The notes beneath the pieces are model-generated. The model ran no database searches and was not told the origin of the DNA. It worked only from the letters and a program-made list of their open reading frames with translations. From an uncultured Prevotellaceae bacterium (GTDB lineage Bacteria; Bacteroidota; Bacteroidia; Bacteroidales; Bacteroidaceae): a stretch of DNA of 64,000 bases. Shown here piece by piece: positions 21,876-29,728 of the stretch (position 1 is the stretch's first letter; every line of letters begins with the position of its first letter). The DNA is taken from assembly GCA_947166305.1 (NCBI GenBank), contig CAMVDV010000015.1:1-64000 (forward strand). Reading direction: 5' to 3'. A program made the position numbers and the translations under genes.

Positions 21876-23093
21876 ATGGACAAGACTCAAGGGAAACGAC
21901 GGCCGGTCGATACCATGCGGCACCACCGTGAAAACGGGTGGGACTACCGAGGTCGTGCCATCTATCACTTCACGCTGCCTGTGGAGGAACGCTATCCGCT
22001 GTTTGGCGTCCTGGCGGGTGAGAGCGCAGAAAAGGCTTTCATCAAGCTTAATCCTTTCGGTCGGCAGGTGTGCAAGATGCTGGGCGGGCTGGCACAGTTC
22101 TACGAAAGCAAGGGGTATGCCCTGAAGGTGTTGGCACAGATGGTAATGCCCGACCATGTCCATTTTGTGATTCAGGTGCTCGAGCCGCTGCCGCAAAGCA
22201 TCGGGGCGGTGGTGCGTGGATTCAAGAGCGCATGCACGAAGGTTTACAAGGAGGAGTATTTTTGTAGCGGCGAGAACGCCGCTAAAGTGCACGGAGAGGG
22301 GGAGGCGAAAGGCAAGGGTGCCGCTAAAGTGCACGGAGAAGGGGCTTCCCCTGAAGGCAAGGATGCCGCTGGAGTGCACGGAGAGGAAGAGAAGGCTCTG
22401 GTGCATTTTGCCCGCATTTTTGCAGGCAGGGGCAGCATCTGGCAGCAGGACCCTGCCCATTACCATGAGCGCATCCTTCATGCTCCCGGTCAGTTGCGCC
22501 GGATGATTGACTATGTGAAAGACAATCCTCGCCGCCTTTGGCTCAAGACGAAAAGCCCCGACCTCTTCCGTCTGCACAGACGCACAGAGGCCGCCGGCTT
22601 GACATTCACCTCGATGGGCAACCACTTCCTCCTCGATTGGCCTGAACGACAAGTGGTGGAAATGTCGCGCAGCGCTACTGACGACCAGGTGGAAGAAAGG
22701 CTTCGGACGGCAATGGCGGCGGCTCACGACGGGGCAGTCACCTATACGGCAGCCATCAGCAAGGGCGAGCAACGCATTGCCCGAGCTTTGCGCGAGCAAG
22801 GCTTCCCGTTGGTCGTCCTTCTCAACGACGGATTTCCAAAGGAAGGCTCGCCTCACGAACGCTACTACAAACCCGGTGGCGTCTATTTCGAGGCATGTTC
22901 AAAAGGGCAGCTGTTGCTGTTGGAACCCACCGAACAGGCTTTCCTCGATGCCTGCATCCAGTCAGCCGTCGAGGGAACCTTGCGCCGCAAAGCAGAGGCA
23001 CGCCATTTGAGCTATGCACCCATTCCTGCGACAGCCCAGCGTTATCACTTTGTGGCACTCAACGAAATGGCCAATCGGTTATCTATAGCATAA
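21876..23093 (+). CDS. RAYT-like Y1 transposase with C-terminal Rossmann-like domain
   Basis: 405 residues. N-terminal half is a Y1 (IS200/REP-associated) single-strand transposase: the HUH motif is PDHVHFVIQ (H94, H96), and the likely nucleophile is Y213 in RRMIDYVKDNPRR, matching the YxxxNP-type site of E. coli TnpA-REP. Residues 131-173 are a low-complexity insert containing three AAKVHGE/AAGVHGE repeats, absent from the usual family pattern. From about 235 onward is a second domain (TYTAAISKGEQRIARALRE, FPLVVLLNDGF, YKPGGVYFEACSKGQLLLL) that reads like a DprA/SLOG-type nucleotide-binding fold, by inference. No flanking inverted repeats make it an ordinary IS, so a domesticated RAYT is the best reading. 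Follows the nuclease by 27 nt. Confidence 0.78.
   Translation: MDKTQGKRRPVDTMRHHRENGWDYRGRAIYHFTLPVEERYPLFGVLAGESAEKAFIKLNPFGRQVCKMLGGLAQFYESKGYALKVLAQMVMPDHVHFVIQVLEPLPQSIGAVVRGFKSACTKVYKEEYFCSGENAAKVHGEGEAKGKGAAKVHGEGASPEGKDAAGVHGEEEKALVHFARIFAGRGSIWQQDPAHYHERILHAPGQLRRMIDYVKDNPRRLWLKTKSPDLFRLHRRTEAAGLTFTSMGNHFLLDWPERQVVEMSRSATDDQVEERLRTAMAAAHDGAVTYTAAISKGEQRIARALREQGFPLVVLLNDGFPKEGSPHERYYKPGGVYFEACSKGQLLLLEPTEQAFLDACIQSAVEGTLRRKAEARHLSYAPIPATAQRYHFVALNEMANRLSIA
22265..22389. repeat. In-frame repeat array inside the RAYT gene
   Basis: GCCGCTAAAGTGCACGGAG recurs at 22278, 22320 and (one variant) 22365, spaced 42 and 45 nt, keeping the frame. On the minus strand the pieces read CTCCGTGCACTTTAGCGGCA, similar in length and layout to two 22-nt units of the intergenic arrays. 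An 8-bp inverted repeat (TAGCGGCG/CGCCGCTA) opens the block at 22265. Confidence 0.6.
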
Positions 23094-23123
23094 TATATAG
23101 TATTAACATATAAAAAGAATAGA

Positions 23124-24773
23124 ATGACAGAATTCAAGTATGCCCCAATGTTCCAGATGGGCGAGGACAAGACAGAGTACCGCCTCCTGACGAAGGAAGG
23201 CGTCACCGTAAGTGAGTTTGAGGGAAAGGAAATCGTGAAAGTTTCCCCCGAGGCGCTGACGCTTTTGGCTCAGCAAGCCTTCCACGACGTGGAGTTCATG
23301 TTGCGCCGCGAGCACAACCTGCAGGTGGCTCAAATTCTTAAAGACCCCGATGCCAGCGAGAACGACAAGTACGTCGCCCTCCAGTTCCTGCGCAACGCCG
23401 AGACGGCATGCAAGGGCATCCTTCCCTTCTGCCAGGACACAGGCACAGCCATCATTCATGGCGAGAAGGGACAACAGGTTTGGACAGGCTTCGAGGACGA
23501 GGAAGCCCTTTCGCGCGGCGTCTTCAACACCTTCACGCAGGACAATCTTCGCTATTCGCAGAACGCACCGCTCAATATGTACGACGAAGTCAACACGAAG
23601 TGCAACCTGCCTGCCCAGATTGACATCGAGGCAACGGAGGGTGCCGAGTATCGCTTCGTGATGGTTGCCAAAGGCGGCGGCTCCGCCAACAAAACCTACT
23701 TCTATCCTATGACGAAAGCCACCATCCAGAACGAAGGCACGCTGCTGCCCTTCCTCGTGGAAGAGATGAAGCACCTCGGCACAGCAGCCTGCCCGCCCTA
23801 CCACATCGCTTTCGTCATTGGCGGCACCTCGGCAGAGAAGAACCTGCTGACGGTCAAGCTTGCCAGCATCAAATACTACGATTCCCTGCCCACGACGGGC
23901 GACGAGACGGGACGTGCTTTCCGCGACATCGACCTGGAAAAGAAACTTCTCGAAGAAGCCCACAAGATTGGCCTCGGCGCACAGTTTGGCGGTAAGTATC
24001 TTGCCCACGACATCCGCGTCATCCGCCTGCCGCGTCACGGCGCAAGCTGTCCCATCGGCATGGGCGTAAGCTGTTCGGCCGACCGCAACATCAAGGCGAA
24101 GATCAACAAGGACGGCATTTGGTTGGAGAAGATGGACGATTGTCCAAGCGAACTCATTCCCGAGGAGTTGCGTCTGCCGGGCGAGGGTGGCAAGGGCATT
24201 GAAATTGACCTCGACAAGGGCATCGACGCCGTGCGCAAGGAACTGAGCAAGTATCCCGTATCGACCCGTGTCAACCTGAAGGGAACGATTATCGTGGCTC
24301 GAGACATTGCCCACGCCAAACTCAAGGCACGCCTCGATGCCGGCGAGGGTTTACCGCAGTACTTCAAGGACTATCCCGTTCTCTATGCCGGTCCTGCCAA
24401 GACGCCGGAAGGCTATCCTTGCGGTTCGATGGGACCGACAACGGCCAACCGCATGGACCCCTACGTCGATGAGTTCCAGGCCAACGGTGCTTCGTTGGTG
24501 ATGATAGCCAAGGGCAACCGCACACAACAGGTGACGGACGCTTGCAAGAAGCACGGCGGCTTCTACCTCGGCACCATCGGTGGCGTGGCAGCAGTCCTGT
24601 CGCAGTCGAGCATCAAGAGCATTGAGTGTGTGGAATATCCCGAGCTGGGTATGGAAGCCATCTGGAAGATTACCGTAGAGGACTTCCCAGCCTTCATCCT
24701 CGTGGACGACAAGGGCAACGACTTCTTCAAGCAGCTCAAGCCCTGGTGCCCTGGATGCGGAGGAAAGCAATGA
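23124..24773 (+). CDS. Class I fumarate hydratase (4Fe-4S)
   Basis: 549 residues, single-chain class I fumarase (FumA/FumB type) that interconverts fumarate and malate. The three iron-sulfur cysteine ligands fit the known spacing: C103 (PFCQDTGTA), C223 (GTAACPPYH) and C317 ([11 protein letters not shown]). Also visible are [21 protein letters not shown], and the C-terminal beta domain with [20 protein letters not shown]. In anaerobic Bacteroidales it serves the reductive branch leading to succinate. A 22-nt repeat array starts 101 nt after the stop; no separate terminator was found. Confidence 0.95.
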   Translation: MTEFKYAPMFQMGEDKTEYRLLTKEGVTVSEFEGKEIVKVSPEALTLLAQQAFHDVEFMLRREHNLQVAQILKDPDASENDKYVALQFLRNAETACKGILPFCQDTGTAIIHGEKGQQVWTGFEDEEALSRGVFNTFTQDNLRYSQNAPLNMYDEVNTKCNLPAQIDIEATEGAEYRFVMVAKGGGSANKTYFYPMTKATIQNEGTLLPFLVEEMKHLGTAACPPYHIAFVIGGTSAEKNLLTVKLASIKYYDSLPTTGDETGRAFRDIDLEKKLLEEAHKIGLGAQFGGKYLAHDIRVIRLPRHGASCPIGMGVSCSADRNIKAKINKDGIWLEKMDDCPSELIPEELRLPGEGGKGIEIDLDKGIDAVRKELSKYPVSTRVNLKGTIIVARDIAHAKLKARLDAGEGLPQYFKDYPVLYAGPAKTPEGYPCGSMGPTTANRMDPYVDEFQANGASLVMIAKGNRTQQVTDACKKHGGFYLGTIGGVAAVLSQSSIKSIECVEYPELGMEAIWKITVEDFPAFILVDDKGNDFFKQLKPWCPGCGGKQ

Positions 24774-24874
24774 TGAAAAGTTGAAAAATTAAAAAAATAA
24801 AAAGTTAAAACGTTAGGGCTGATGAACTCGCACGGGGCGGGCTGTGAAGCGGTTTGCTCTGTGGAGGAATAAAA

Positions 24875-24962
24875 AAGGCCGCGTGCGGTGATGGGCATCG
24901 CCGCACGCGGGAAATGACAACGCCGCACGCGAGGATTCAATTCTCTGCGTGCGGCGTTTGTG
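24875..24962. repeat. 22-nt tandem array, 4 units, abutting a stop codon
   Basis: Units start at 24875, 24897, 24919 and 24941. Cores are CCGCGTGCGG, CCGCACGCGG, CCGCACGCGA and CTGCGTGCGG, again in both orientations. The last unit ends 1 nt before the stop codon of the convergent Gly/Ser-rich gene (24964). Confidence 0.88.
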
Positions 24963-24963
24963 T

Positions 24964-25956
24964 TTATCTGCGACCGCCACGGCTCACGCTTCCGCCGCGA
25001 CTGCTTGCGCCTCCGCCGCGACTGCCTGCGCCGATGCTCGACGAACCTCGGCTGGAGCCGCCATAGCTTGCGCTGCCTCGGCTGGAACCTCCGTAGCTTG
25101 CACCGCCACGGCTCACGCCTATGCTGCTGCCACGGCTCGCACCACTCATCCTGGAGCTGCTTCCGTCGAAGGAATTGCCGCGATGTATGCTGCCACCGTC
25201 AGAGTGAGAGCGTCCTGAGCCATAGCTGCTTCCGCCATGACTGCTGCCGTAGTTCATGCTGCCGCTGCCGTTCCCGTGGTTCACGCTACTGCTGCCCATG
25301 TAACCATTGCCGCTGCTATGGCTGCCACCATGGTTCACGTTGCCGTAACCGTTGCTGTGGTTCATGTGGCTACCAGCGTTGCGATGGTTGTCGAAGTCAA
25401 TGTGATAGCCGTTTCCGTGAAGGCTTCTTCCCGTAGAAGAGTGGTGCCTGCCGACGGAGGGACGGTACATGTCGTGGCCACGAAGTCCTCCGTTCCAGTG
25501 AGGACGACGGTTGGCATAGTAGCCACCGTGGTAATAGTGCCGACTGTGTCCGCCGTAGTACGTCCGCCACACTACGGGACGGCTGTAATAGAAGTAGCTG
25601 CGGTCGTAGTAACCGTAGATGGGGAAGTACCATCCGCTGGCACGCCATACGACGGGGCGCAGGAAGTAGTCGGCAGCCACGAAGAGGTTGTACTGCCAGT
25701 CGTGCAGGATGTGACGCAGATCGTACAGCCTGTAGTCATAATAGCTGCCATAGACATCGGAAGGGGAGTCCAGTCGCAGGAAGTAGTCAAGGTTGATCTC
25801 GTATGCGTCGTTGTACTGCTGGTCGTTCAGGTTCAGCTCATACGCCATCTTGTCCGTCAGGTAGAGAGCCTCGGCCCGGGCGCGTTCAAAACTCATTGCA
25901 TTGGCTGCGACGAAGGCTGCCATTGAGAGCATCAGGGAAAGGAATAGCTTTTTCAT
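24964..25956 (-). CDS. Secreted Gly/Ser/Arg-rich low-complexity protein
   Basis: 330 residues from ATG at 25956 (MKKLFLSLMLSMAAFVAANA signal peptide); the frame extends 14 codons further but across the promoter -7 box. Residues about 21-100 are a helical domain of unknown family (FERARAEALYLTDKMAYELN). A Tyr/Arg/His-rich middle follows (about 100-170), then a 160-residue tail of Gly, Ser, Arg, Asn and His with imperfect repeats such as GGASYGGSSRGSASYGGSSR. Such tails are usually disordered. Function not recognised. A long Cys-rich frame on the opposite strand is only its shadow. Confidence 0.75.
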   Translation of the reverse strand: MKKLFLSLMLSMAAFVAANAMSFERARAEALYLTDKMAYELNLNDQQYNDAYEINLDYFLRLDSPSDVYGSYYDYRLYDLRHILHDWQYNLFVAADYFLRPVVWRASGWYFPIYGYYDRSYFYYSRPVVWRTYYGGHSRHYYHGGYYANRRPHWNGGLRGHDMYRPSVGRHHSSTGRSLHGNGYHIDFDNHRNAGSHMNHSNGYGNVNHGGSHSSGNGYMGSSSVNHGNGSGSMNYGSSHGGSSYGSGRSHSDGGSIHRGNSFDGSSSRMSGASRGSSIGVSRGGASYGGSSRGSASYGGSSRGSSSIGAGSRGGGASSRGGSVSRGGRR

Positions 25957-25995
25957 AGTCGTATCTTTTAAGTCGTTTAACATCTTATTCTGCTG

Positions 25996-26003
25996 CAAAG
26001 GTA
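25996..26003 (-). promoter_or_regulatory. Promoter -7 box for the Gly/Ser-rich gene
   Basis: TACCTTTG followed by CAGCAG on the minus strand, 40 nt before the ATG at 25956. The -33 region lacks a clear TTTG. Confidence 0.55.
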
Positions 26004-26076
26004 CGACAAAACTTATAGTGGAGAAAGGGATTTCTCCTAAAGGCGAGGGGAAAAACCCTAAACGTGGGAACGGAGG

Positions 26077-27225
26077 TCAGTCCATGCGGTCGCGGTAGTC
26101 CTCGTAGGTGAATCGGCGGAGGAGTTCGCGCGTGCCGTCCTCGTGCTCAAGGACGATGGAGGGGTGCATGATGCCGTTGAACATCGTGGTCTTCACCGTC
26201 GTGTAGTGAATCATGTCCTCGAAGACGATTTCCTGCCCCACTCGGAGCGGTTCGGGGAAACGCCAAGAGCCCATGTAGTCGCCGCTCAGACAGCTGTTTC
26301 CGCCCAGTCGGTAGATGTTCTTCTGCTTGGCGTCGGGCAGGGATGCCGCTTCGAAGGGCAGACTCTCGGCTCCGCGGACGTCGGGCTGATAGGGCATCTC
26401 CAGGCAGTCGGGCATGTGGCAGGTGAAGGATACGTTGAGGATGGCCGTCTGTATGCCGTGGTTCTCTACGATGTCGACCACCTCGGAAACCAGCGGACCT
26501 GTCTGCCAGGCGAAGGCACTGCCCGGCTCAAGAATGATGTGCAGGTGAGGATGGCGTTGGTGAAGGCCCTTTAATATATTAATAAGGTGTTCGACATCAT
26601 AGCCCTTCCTCGTCATCAGGTGTCCGCCGCCCAGGTTGAGCCACTTCAGTTGTGGCAGCCATCGACCGAACTTCTCCTCGAGGTGAGCGAGAGTGTGCTC
26701 CAAAGCCGTGGCCGGACTCTCGCAGTGGCAGTGGCAGTGGAAACCTTCGATGCTGGGAGGCAGCACGTCGGGCAGTTGTTCTGCCAGCACACCGAAGCGG
26801 CTGCCGGGGGCACAGGGGTTGTAAAGTTCGGTTTCTATCTCGCTGTATTCGGGGTTGACGCGAAGGCCGTAAGACACAAAATGCTCGGTGAAATGGGACA
26901 TTTTTGGCAAAAAGTGCTCGAACTGCGAGAGGGAGTTGAACGTGACGTGGCCGCTGCAATGGAGTATGTCGAGGAATTCATCGTCCTCATAGGCAGGACT
27001 ATAGGTGTGGGCAAGGGAGCCAAACTCCTCAAGCGAGAGGCGTGCCTCGCAAAGGCTGCTTGCTGTAGTTTTCTCGATGAAATGGCGGAAAATTGGAAAA
27101 GTGCGCCACAGGGCGAAGGCTTTGAAGGCAAGGATTATCTCCACGTCGGCTTCGTCGGCAACGTGCTTGATGAGCTGTAGATTTCTGCGGAGAAGTTTCT
27201 CCTGGACGAGGTAGTAGGGGCGCAC
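26077..27225 (-). CDS. nspC: Carboxynorspermidine decarboxylase
   Basis: 382 residues from a GTG start (no upstream ATG in frame). PLP-dependent alanine-racemase-fold enzyme that decarboxylates carboxy(nor)spermidine, the last step of the alternative spermidine pathway used by gut Bacteroidetes. The PLP lysine is K35 in AFKAFALW. Other signatures are GFHCHCHCES, LNLGGGHLMTRKGYD, LEPGSAFAW and GGNSCLSGDYMG with the active-site cysteine. The partner dehydrogenase is not in this window. The length is normal for the family. Confidence 0.93.
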   Translation of the reverse strand: MRPYYLVQEKLLRRNLQLIKHVADEADVEIILAFKAFALWRTFPIFRHFIEKTTASSLCEARLSLEEFGSLAHTYSPAYEDDEFLDILHCSGHVTFNSLSQFEHFLPKMSHFTEHFVSYGLRVNPEYSEIETELYNPCAPGSRFGVLAEQLPDVLPPSIEGFHCHCHCESPATALEHTLAHLEEKFGRWLPQLKWLNLGGGHLMTRKGYDVEHLINILKGLHQRHPHLHIILEPGSAFAWQTGPLVSEVVDIVENHGIQTAILNVSFTCHMPDCLEMPYQPDVRGAESLPFEAASLPDAKQKNIYRLGGNSCLSGDYMGSWRFPEPLRVGQEIVFEDMIHYTTVKTTMFNGIMHPSIVLEHEDGTRELLRRFTYEDYRDRMD

Positions 27226-27294
27226 TTGTGTTCTCTGTTTGGTTGAAGTTAGGGGTGTTCTGTCAGGTTCCTGTTGGGTGGGGGCGGGAGGTGT

Positions 27295-28242
27295 TCAGTA
27301 CACGAGCTTGACGTTGTCCACCCAGAGCGTGTTGCCCACGGTGCCGACGTAGGCTCCTCCGTGGCTACTGTCGAACTTCAGGATGAGATGTGTGGGCGTC
27401 TCGTCGGGCGAGGCCCATCCTTCTTCCAGGACGGGCACGTTCTTTCCCTTGCTGTTGAGGGCGTAGAAGGTTTCCGAGCCACTCAGGAGCCCCATGAAGC
27501 CTTGGTAGAAGCTCTCGCCGGTGATGTCGCCGTAGTGAATATCGAAGGTCTGTCCTTCGCGCCACTCCGTGTTCTGGCTGAAGCGATGCCGCATGGTGCC
27601 GATGCGCAGGGCGTGGATGTTGCCGTCGGCATCTTCCCATCGTTTCTGCAGCAGGCATGTGGCTTGCCCCATATCCTTGCCCTTCACCTTCTGTGTGCGG
27701 CTGAATCCTGTCTCGCGGATGCGCTCGGTGCCGGGCGAAGTGTACTTGTAGTCGAACTTCACGGCCTTCGGTCTTTTCGTGAAGGGTATGCCCATGCTCA
27801 TTTTGCTCATGGGGTTGCTGGAACCGGTGACTGGCTCGATGAGCGTACCCAGGAAGACACTGCCGGTGGCGAGCACGCTGATGTTGATGACACCGATGGC
27901 CTTGGCACTGACAATGTGCGTGGTCAGCTTGGCACACTGCCCGCCTTGGTGCTTGTCGGGGAAGACGCTGACGTTTGTCTTAACCACCCCTGCCACTTTT
28001 GCATAAACGTTGCTGTTGGCCCAGGGCGAGCCCCCTTGGTTGGTGTAGGCTCGGGCTCCGTCGAACTTTCCCTTCGGCCCCACTTCATAGAGCGTTTGGG
28101 TGCGGCCGCCAACGAGGATACTTTCCTTGACAGAGCGCGTAATCCATGAGTCGAAGTTACCGAACTTCACCATTTCCTCTTCTGCCCGTGCGCCCAGAGC
28201 GAGCGCCATGCAGACGATGGCAGTAAAGACTTTGTAGGACAT
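27295..28242 (-). CDS. Secreted PCMD-domain protein
   Basis: 315 residues from ATG at 28242 (MSYKVFTAIVCMALALGARA signal peptide). The body matches the PCMD (putative carbohydrate metabolism) family of Bacteroidetes: an N-terminal NFDSWITR segment, GGQCAKLTTH, then GSVFLGTLIEP and the characteristic GIPFTKRPKAVKFDYKYTSPG, and a C-terminal LILKFDSSHGGAYVG then TLWVDNVKLVY strand typical of carbohydrate-binding jelly-roll folds. Role inferred as surface glycan binding or processing, without catalytic evidence. Has its own consensus promoter and is not part of the nadD operon. Confidence 0.85.
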   Translation of the reverse strand: MSYKVFTAIVCMALALGARAEEEMVKFGNFDSWITRSVKESILVGGRTQTLYEVGPKGKFDGARAYTNQGGSPWANSNVYAKVAGVVKTNVSVFPDKHQGGQCAKLTTHIVSAKAIGVINISVLATGSVFLGTLIEPVTGSSNPMSKMSMGIPFTKRPKAVKFDYKYTSPGTERIRETGFSRTQKVKGKDMGQATCLLQKRWEDADGNIHALRIGTMRHRFSQNTEWREGQTFDIHYGDITGESFYQGFMGLLSGSETFYALNSKGKNVPVLEEGWASPDETPTHLILKFDSSHGGAYVGTVGNTLWVDNVKLVY

Positions 28243-28263
28243 CGTTTCGTTCTTTTTGGTCTG

Positions 28264-28295
28264 CAAAGATACGACGAAGCATTGAAAACGCCAAA
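28264..28295 (-). promoter_or_regulatory. Consensus promoter for the PCMD gene
   Basis: On the minus strand TTTG (28295-28292), 20-nt spacer, TATCTTTG (28271-28264), 22 nt before the ATG. Exact match to the Bacteroidetes housekeeping pattern. Confidence 0.8.
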
Positions 28296-28334
28296 AGAAA
28301 TCAGCAATTATCAACAAAATAGAAGTGTTTGGGG

Positions 28335-28931
28335 TTAGGTGTCGGCATCCGAGGCACTCCGATAGAGCCTTCGGGTCTTAATCTCCTGCCAGACAGGGTG
28401 GGGGAGTCCTTGTCCCTGGTAAGAGGGATCGGTGGCGATGCGACGGCGAATCTCGGTGCTGCTCACTGGGAGTAGCGGCGTGTCGGCCACGGTTACGCCA
28501 CGAGGCACCTTGCCAATCGCATAGCCAGGCCTTGGATAAATGATGATAGGGTAGGCCGCGAGGATGTCCTCGGCCCTGTACCAGTCGTGGAAACGTTCCC
28601 AGTTGTCGGCTCCGATGACAAGGGTGAAGCGTCGATCGGGGTGCTCTTGCGCGAGAGCGGACAACGTATTATACATATAGGAAGGGCGTGGCAGGGAGAA
28701 CTCCCTGTCGCAGACCTCCACACCCGGCACGTCGCGCACGGCAATGCGTGCCAAGTGCAGCCGAATCGCGTCGTCCAGCAGCGCGGCATTCACTTTGAAA
28801 GGATTTTGAGGCGAGACCATCAGCCACATATCGTCCACCATTCCACTCTCAACGAGCGCCTTTGCCAGGCCGACGTGCCCGGAGTGGATGGGGTTGAAGC
28901 TGCCGCCGTAGATGCCTGTCGTGTGTCTCAT
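28335..28931 (-). CDS. nadD: Nicotinate-nucleotide adenylyltransferase
   Basis: 198 residues. Adenylates nicotinate mononucleotide in NAD biosynthesis. Nucleotidyltransferase fold with GIYGGSFNPIHSGHVGLAKA at the N-terminus (HxGH-type site), LVIGADNWERFHDW, and the late LLPVSSTEIRRRIA motif that binds the ATP phosphates. Third gene of a yicC-gmk-nadD operon; separated from gmk by 110 nt that carry a period-22 array. Confidence 0.96.
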   Translation of the reverse strand: MRHTTGIYGGSFNPIHSGHVGLAKALVESGMVDDMWLMVSPQNPFKVNAALLDDAIRLHLARIAVRDVPGVEVCDREFSLPRPSYMYNTLSALAQEHPDRRFTLVIGADNWERFHDWYRAEDILAAYPIIIYPRPGYAIGKVPRGVTVADTPLLPVSSTEIRRRIATDPSYQGQGLPHPVWQEIKTRRLYRSASDADT

Positions 28932-28957
28932 AGGATAGGATGCTTGGCTTTGACTGA

Positions 28958-29041
28958 AATCTCCGCACGGGGCGATGGCAATCTCCGCGTGCTGCGATGA
29001 GGATTTCCGCGTGCTGCGATGGCAATCTCCGCGTGCTGCGA
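28958..29041. repeat. 22-nt tandem array between gmk and nadD
   Basis: Units start at 28958, 28980, 29002 and 29024: AATCTCCGCACGGGGCG, then CTCCGCGTGCTGCGATG three times with minor changes. The fourth unit runs into the gmk stop codon (29042-29044). This array sits inside an operon, so it is transcribed. Confidence 0.88.
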
Positions 29042-29680
29042 TTAAGAGTCCTGTTCGCCGAGAGTCGTAGGGCCGTCTTGAAGGAACGCCCTCAAGATGT
29101 CCACGGCTTCCTGTTTCGCTACGTCGAGATCGTCGTTCACGATGATGCGATCGAACTGCGGGGCGAACGACATTTCGTATGCTGCCTTCGCCAAACGCTG
29201 TTCAATTTGCCCCATTTCATCGGTATTTCTTGCTATCAGACGCTCGCGGAGTGCCTCGATGGAAGGTGGCTGGATGAACACACTCAAGGCCCTGTCGCCG
29301 TAGTAGCGTTTGATGTTGATGCCACCCTTCACGTCTACGTCGAACACGACGTTCATCCCTGCGGCAAGCTTCTTTTCCACCTGACTTTTGAGCGTGCCGT
29401 AGAACCGACCTTTGTACACCTCTTCGTACTCAAGGAAGTCGTCAGCCTCGATATGCCTGCGGAATTCCTCTGCCGAGAGAAAGTAGTAGTCCACGCCGTC
29501 CTGCTCCTTTCCGCGTGGCGGACGGCTCGTTGCGCTCACGCTGAAAGCAAGCTTGAACTCGGGATGCTCCGTCATTAGGAAGTTGACGATGGTGCTTTTC
29601 CCGCTCCCGGAAGGGGCGGAAACAATCAATAGTTTACGGTTTGACAATTTGCGGTTTACTGTTTTTTGTGATTCGACCAT
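29042..29680 (-). CDS. gmk: Guanylate kinase
   Basis: 212 residues. Phosphorylates GMP to GDP. P-loop APSGSGKST (about 22-30), GMP-binding SATSRPPRGKEQDGVDYYF, EYEEVYKGRFYGT, and the lid FIQPPSIEALRERLIAR. An N-terminal extension of about 15 residues (MVESQKTVNRKLSNRK) is not conserved, so an internal start is possible. Second gene of the yicC-gmk-nadD operon, 48 nt after yicC. Confidence 0.96.
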   Translation of the reverse strand: MVESQKTVNRKLSNRKLLIVSAPSGSGKSTIVNFLMTEHPEFKLAFSVSATSRPPRGKEQDGVDYYFLSAEEFRRHIEADDFLEYEEVYKGRFYGTLKSQVEKKLAAGMNVVFDVDVKGGINIKRYYGDRALSVFIQPPSIEALRERLIARNTDEMGQIEQRLAKAAYEMSFAPQFDRIIVNDDLDVAKQEAVDILRAFLQDGPTTLGEQDS

Positions 29681-29728
29681 TCTTTTATCTATAAGCCTGC
29701 CGTATGGCTGTGCCAGGGGAGAGGCTTT

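Noticed and set aside
21876..23093. Ordinary IS200/IS605 insertion sequence
   Set aside because: No left/right end hairpins, no tnpB/iscB partner, and the YxxxNP-type tyrosine motif and extra C-terminal domain fit RAYT proteins better.
24960..25436. 158-residue Cys/Arg-rich plus-strand protein
   Set aside because: Antisense shadow of the Gly/Ser-rich tail; the minus-strand gene has a signal peptide and promoter.
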